From: Agelas oroides
Taxonomy: Eukaryota > Porifera > Demospongiae > Agelasida > Agelasidae
Length of the DNA: 64,000 nucleotides
Direction of reading: 5' to 3'
Assembly: GCA_949130485.1 (NCBI GenBank)
Contig: OX422185.1
Location: 18,603,353-18,667,352, forward strand
Made by a program: the position numbers and the translations under genes. The notes below the pieces were generated by a model. That model searched no databases. It was not told where the DNA came from and worked only from the letters and a program-made list of their open reading frames with translations. The stretch's first letter is position 1. Every line of letters starts with the position of its first letter. Positions 61,649 to 64,000 of this stretch are shown here, piece after piece.

Positions 61649-62521
61649 TACACTGTAAAAACATTTCAACCAAATTTTGGTTATCTCAATTGCATGCCTG
61701 TCGTGTATGTGACACAAAGTTCAAAGGATGCTTACAATTTGAACCAAAGTGTAGTTGAGAAGCTTCCCTCTTTTGTTAAATTAGGATCTTCTTGTAGAAG
61801 GTAATAGTTTAGTAATAGTAGGTAATAGTAATAGTTTGGTGTTTCTTTGATCCTACACTGCAAAAACAGGTTGGTTGTTTTGACCACAGAGTGGTTACCA
61901 TGGTTGTAGACAAGCTGAAGAGATAGTGGTTATGAGAGGTTTACTTTGGTATTGAAGACTTACTGCATAAGGCAACCCAATACTCAGCTGCCCAGTTCAT
62001 CTTACAACCACAATACACTGACAAAGCTCAGAACATCTGTGAAGGAGTCATTACAAATGGACTTCAAAGTAGCAGTAAGGAACTTGCATGTAACCCGATG
62101 AGGGAATCAAGGATGTTATGAGGGTTTTCAGTGTATTGTGGTTGTAAGATGAACTGGGAAGCTGCCTCTTGGGTTGCCTTATGCAATTACTCTTAAATAC
62201 CAAAGTAAAGCTCTCACAACCACTGTTTCTTCAGTTTGTCTGCAACTAGGGTAATCACTCTGTGGTTAAAACAACCAACTCGTTTTTGCAGTGTACACAT
62301 CTGCCCCTGGAGGAGTTCCTTGGTTGCATGGTTATGGTAGAAATGGCCGGAATCTAGCCAAATAGGTCTTCTGAAAAAAAATACTGATTAAATTAAAGAA
62401 GAAGCTCCTCAATGGACTTTCAAAAAAACTATTTGGTAGCATTCCTTGAATAATACTTACACTAATGCAACTAAGACAACCAAAAATATGGTTGAAGTAA
62501 CCCAAGTGTTTTTATAGTGTA
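61649..62521. mobile_element. Outer TIR element of a nested pair
   Basis: The ends TACACTGTAAAAAC and (inverted) TACACTATAAAAAC mark an element that contains a second, related element at 61854-62295. Similarity at the ends is imperfect, so it is the older of the two. Confidence 0.6.
61854..62295. mobile_element. Inner foldback element with about 175-bp inverted repeats
   Basis: The left arm begins TACACTGCAAAAACAGGTTGG; the right arm is its inverse, with matching stretches such as CACAGAGTG, TACTTTGGTAT and GTTCATCTTACAACCACAATAC. About 90 percent of the element is arm. No coding sequence. Confidence 0.85.
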
Positions 62522-63895
62522 GGGTCTTGGCCAGATGACTCTTCACAACATGCGCAGAATATTATTAAAATTATCGCCACCCTTGAAAAGCTGTTTTCTA
62601 AACTGACATGTGACAATGCTGTGTTAGGATGTTGCATTATTTCCAGTCATTTGGTTCACTCAGTGGACATTCCTTCACTATGATGAAACCAAGGTGTACT
62701 ATTTTACCCAGCTAAGGTGCGACACTATGTCATACAGAATGTTCAATCACTACGTATGAATCAAAATCATCCTTGCCAAGAACTGTAGGTAAGACCGCAT
62801 TTTTTAGTCCAAGAATGACCTTGAGCAATCTCATTTCAAAATCTTTTCTGGGGAGCACTGCATGCAAGCTTCTGCGTGCTCATGCATGTAGTGTACAACA
62901 CTACGCTTTTTATAAAGCTGCTATCAAGCAGCAAAGAAACGTTCAGCATACATGGAATGAATTCCTTGGGCCATTGGAGTGGAGCAAATTTGCCTTAGGT
63001 GGTCCTGTCACTGGATTTTATATCTCAGACTGTTCCTAGAGTGTTGGACAAACATTTTTGATGGAAAATTGGTCCTCCTGGACTAATTTCTTTGCAAAAT
63101 ACAGTTCACCAAAGCAAAAATAGATCTGGCCTCAAAAAATGGATGTTTTAGGCCTTTGTATGCAAATGTATGTCAGGTGAACCTCTCTCTGTTATGTACC
63201 TTGAGTTTATTGGAAACATGACTAGGTGTTTGCATTATCATGCAACCTATCTACTAGTTGCAACTCCGATCCAGCAGCATTTTATGTATGTAGCTTTGGT
63301 ACCTGCTGTGTAGCTGTGTTGCACATCAGCTGTAGTAACATAAGCACAATCCCAAACTCACAGTTATAGCTATGTCGTCGTAAGCATATGATACGTGTTG
63401 CTATACACAAAAAAACAATATTCACAGCTTGATATCTCGCATTTATCCAAAGGTGGCAGAAGATATTTGAGATTGGGGGGACACTGATGGTGTGTGTGTA
63501 AGTATGCACATGCTAGGGGGTCTGGGGGCATGCTCCCAGGAAAATTTGATTAGGTGCTCTGAGATTGCTTCTGAGGCCATAGTTGTATCCAAAAGCCACT
63601 GGTCCGACTAGAGTAACTGGCAGGAGTAACACTGCTATCCGCCATGATGCACGCCAGTCATCACGAGGTGTTTCAGTTACTGTAGTCGACCTTGTACATG
63701 TCAAGCCTGTCTGACAAGGTGGGTGCCTTACAGGCAATTGATGGCCTGGAAGAGAACAGTTTCCACTTTGTACTTCACTTTTGAAACTAGCTTAGTGATC
63801 ACTCACTGCAAAAGAGATCACAAAGGTCACCACACCTAACAGCTTAAAAGTGGGGGGGAGGCACTGCCTAGCAAAATCTCTTCAAGGGAGGAGGT

Positions 63896-63950
63896 GGGGG
63901 GGGGGGGGGGGGGGGGGGGGCATATGCCCCTGGTTTCCCCCCCCCATTTC
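63896..63950. repeat. Poly-G run followed by poly-C
   Basis: About 25 G in a row (after GGGGGAGGAGG), then CATATGCCCC and a run of nine C. Such runs are prone to sequencing and assembly length errors. Confidence 0.95.
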
Positions 63951-64000
63951 CACTGTTTTTGTAGCTTCGTGCATCCCTTCACTTTCAGAACAGTCCAACT

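Larger units (their letters stand above)
61361..64000. other. Right end of the window: no exon found
   Basis: Because exon 1 of gene A opens in phase 1, earlier exons must exist, and by analogy with gene B there should be about seven. I find none here, so this is probably an intron of at least 2.6 kb. It holds the nested foldback pair, a repeat copy at about 63455-63600 and a poly-G run at about 63896-63920 followed by a C run. Confidence 0.55.

Noticed and set aside
62773-63039. Plus-strand frame of 88 codons as a gene
   Set aside because: No domain, no splice context, and average base composition; I cannot support it.

Overview
This is eukaryotic, animal-type DNA: many short exons with GT-AG introns, tandem simple repeats, and small terminal-inverted-repeat (TIR) elements throughout. 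I think it is from a sponge (demosponge). That is an inference from the combination of death-domain proteins, an RNF213-like giant and a helical domain I associate with sponge proteins. I cannot prove the taxon from the sequence.

Two genes account for essentially all the coding sequence. Both lie on the minus strand, head to tail, and both belong to the RNF213 (mysterin) family of giant AAA+ proteins. Gene A (61360 down to 11111, 5' end beyond the right edge) can be followed through 63 consecutive exons, about 16.7 kb of coding sequence and about 5,580 codons. I chose exon limits by hand; splice phases agree at every junction. In order it carries a helical N-terminal stalk, AAA1, AAA2 (Walker A), AAA3 (Walker A, Walker B and an ACNP sensor), AAA4 (Walker A and B), AAA5, an exon of about 45 copies of a 30-bp coding repeat, a hinge, a region matching the RNF213 E3 shell and C-terminal domain, and finally two SAM domains. 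I find no RING cysteine cluster, and the RZ finger survives only as a remnant. Gene B (8308 down to 1, continuing off the left edge) starts with a death domain split over two exons, then a helical domain, then sequence whose last in-window exon is clearly paralogous to exon 1 of gene A.

The layout from the left is: 1-8308 gene B; 8309-11110 intergenic, with a LINE fragment split by a Harbinger-type MITE; 11111-61360 gene A; 61361-64000 non-coding, probably 5' intron or flank of gene A, with a nested foldback element and a long G tract.

Most large introns are large because of mobile DNA. Examples are a 1.6-kb foldback element filling an intron of gene B, a 716-bp hAT derivative with perfect 8-bp target duplications, a TTAA-flanked TIR element filling the intron at 27.4-28.6 kb, and a 4.4-kb array of three near-identical copies of that element separated by two identical 0.68-kb spacers at 47.7-52.2 kb.

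The most unusual signal is architectural: an RNF213-type AAA+ machine joined to death-fold (N-terminal, gene B) and SAM (C-terminal, gene A) signalling domains, apparently without its zinc-binding ligase centres. This suggests an innate-immune signalling or scaffold role, but that is inference.
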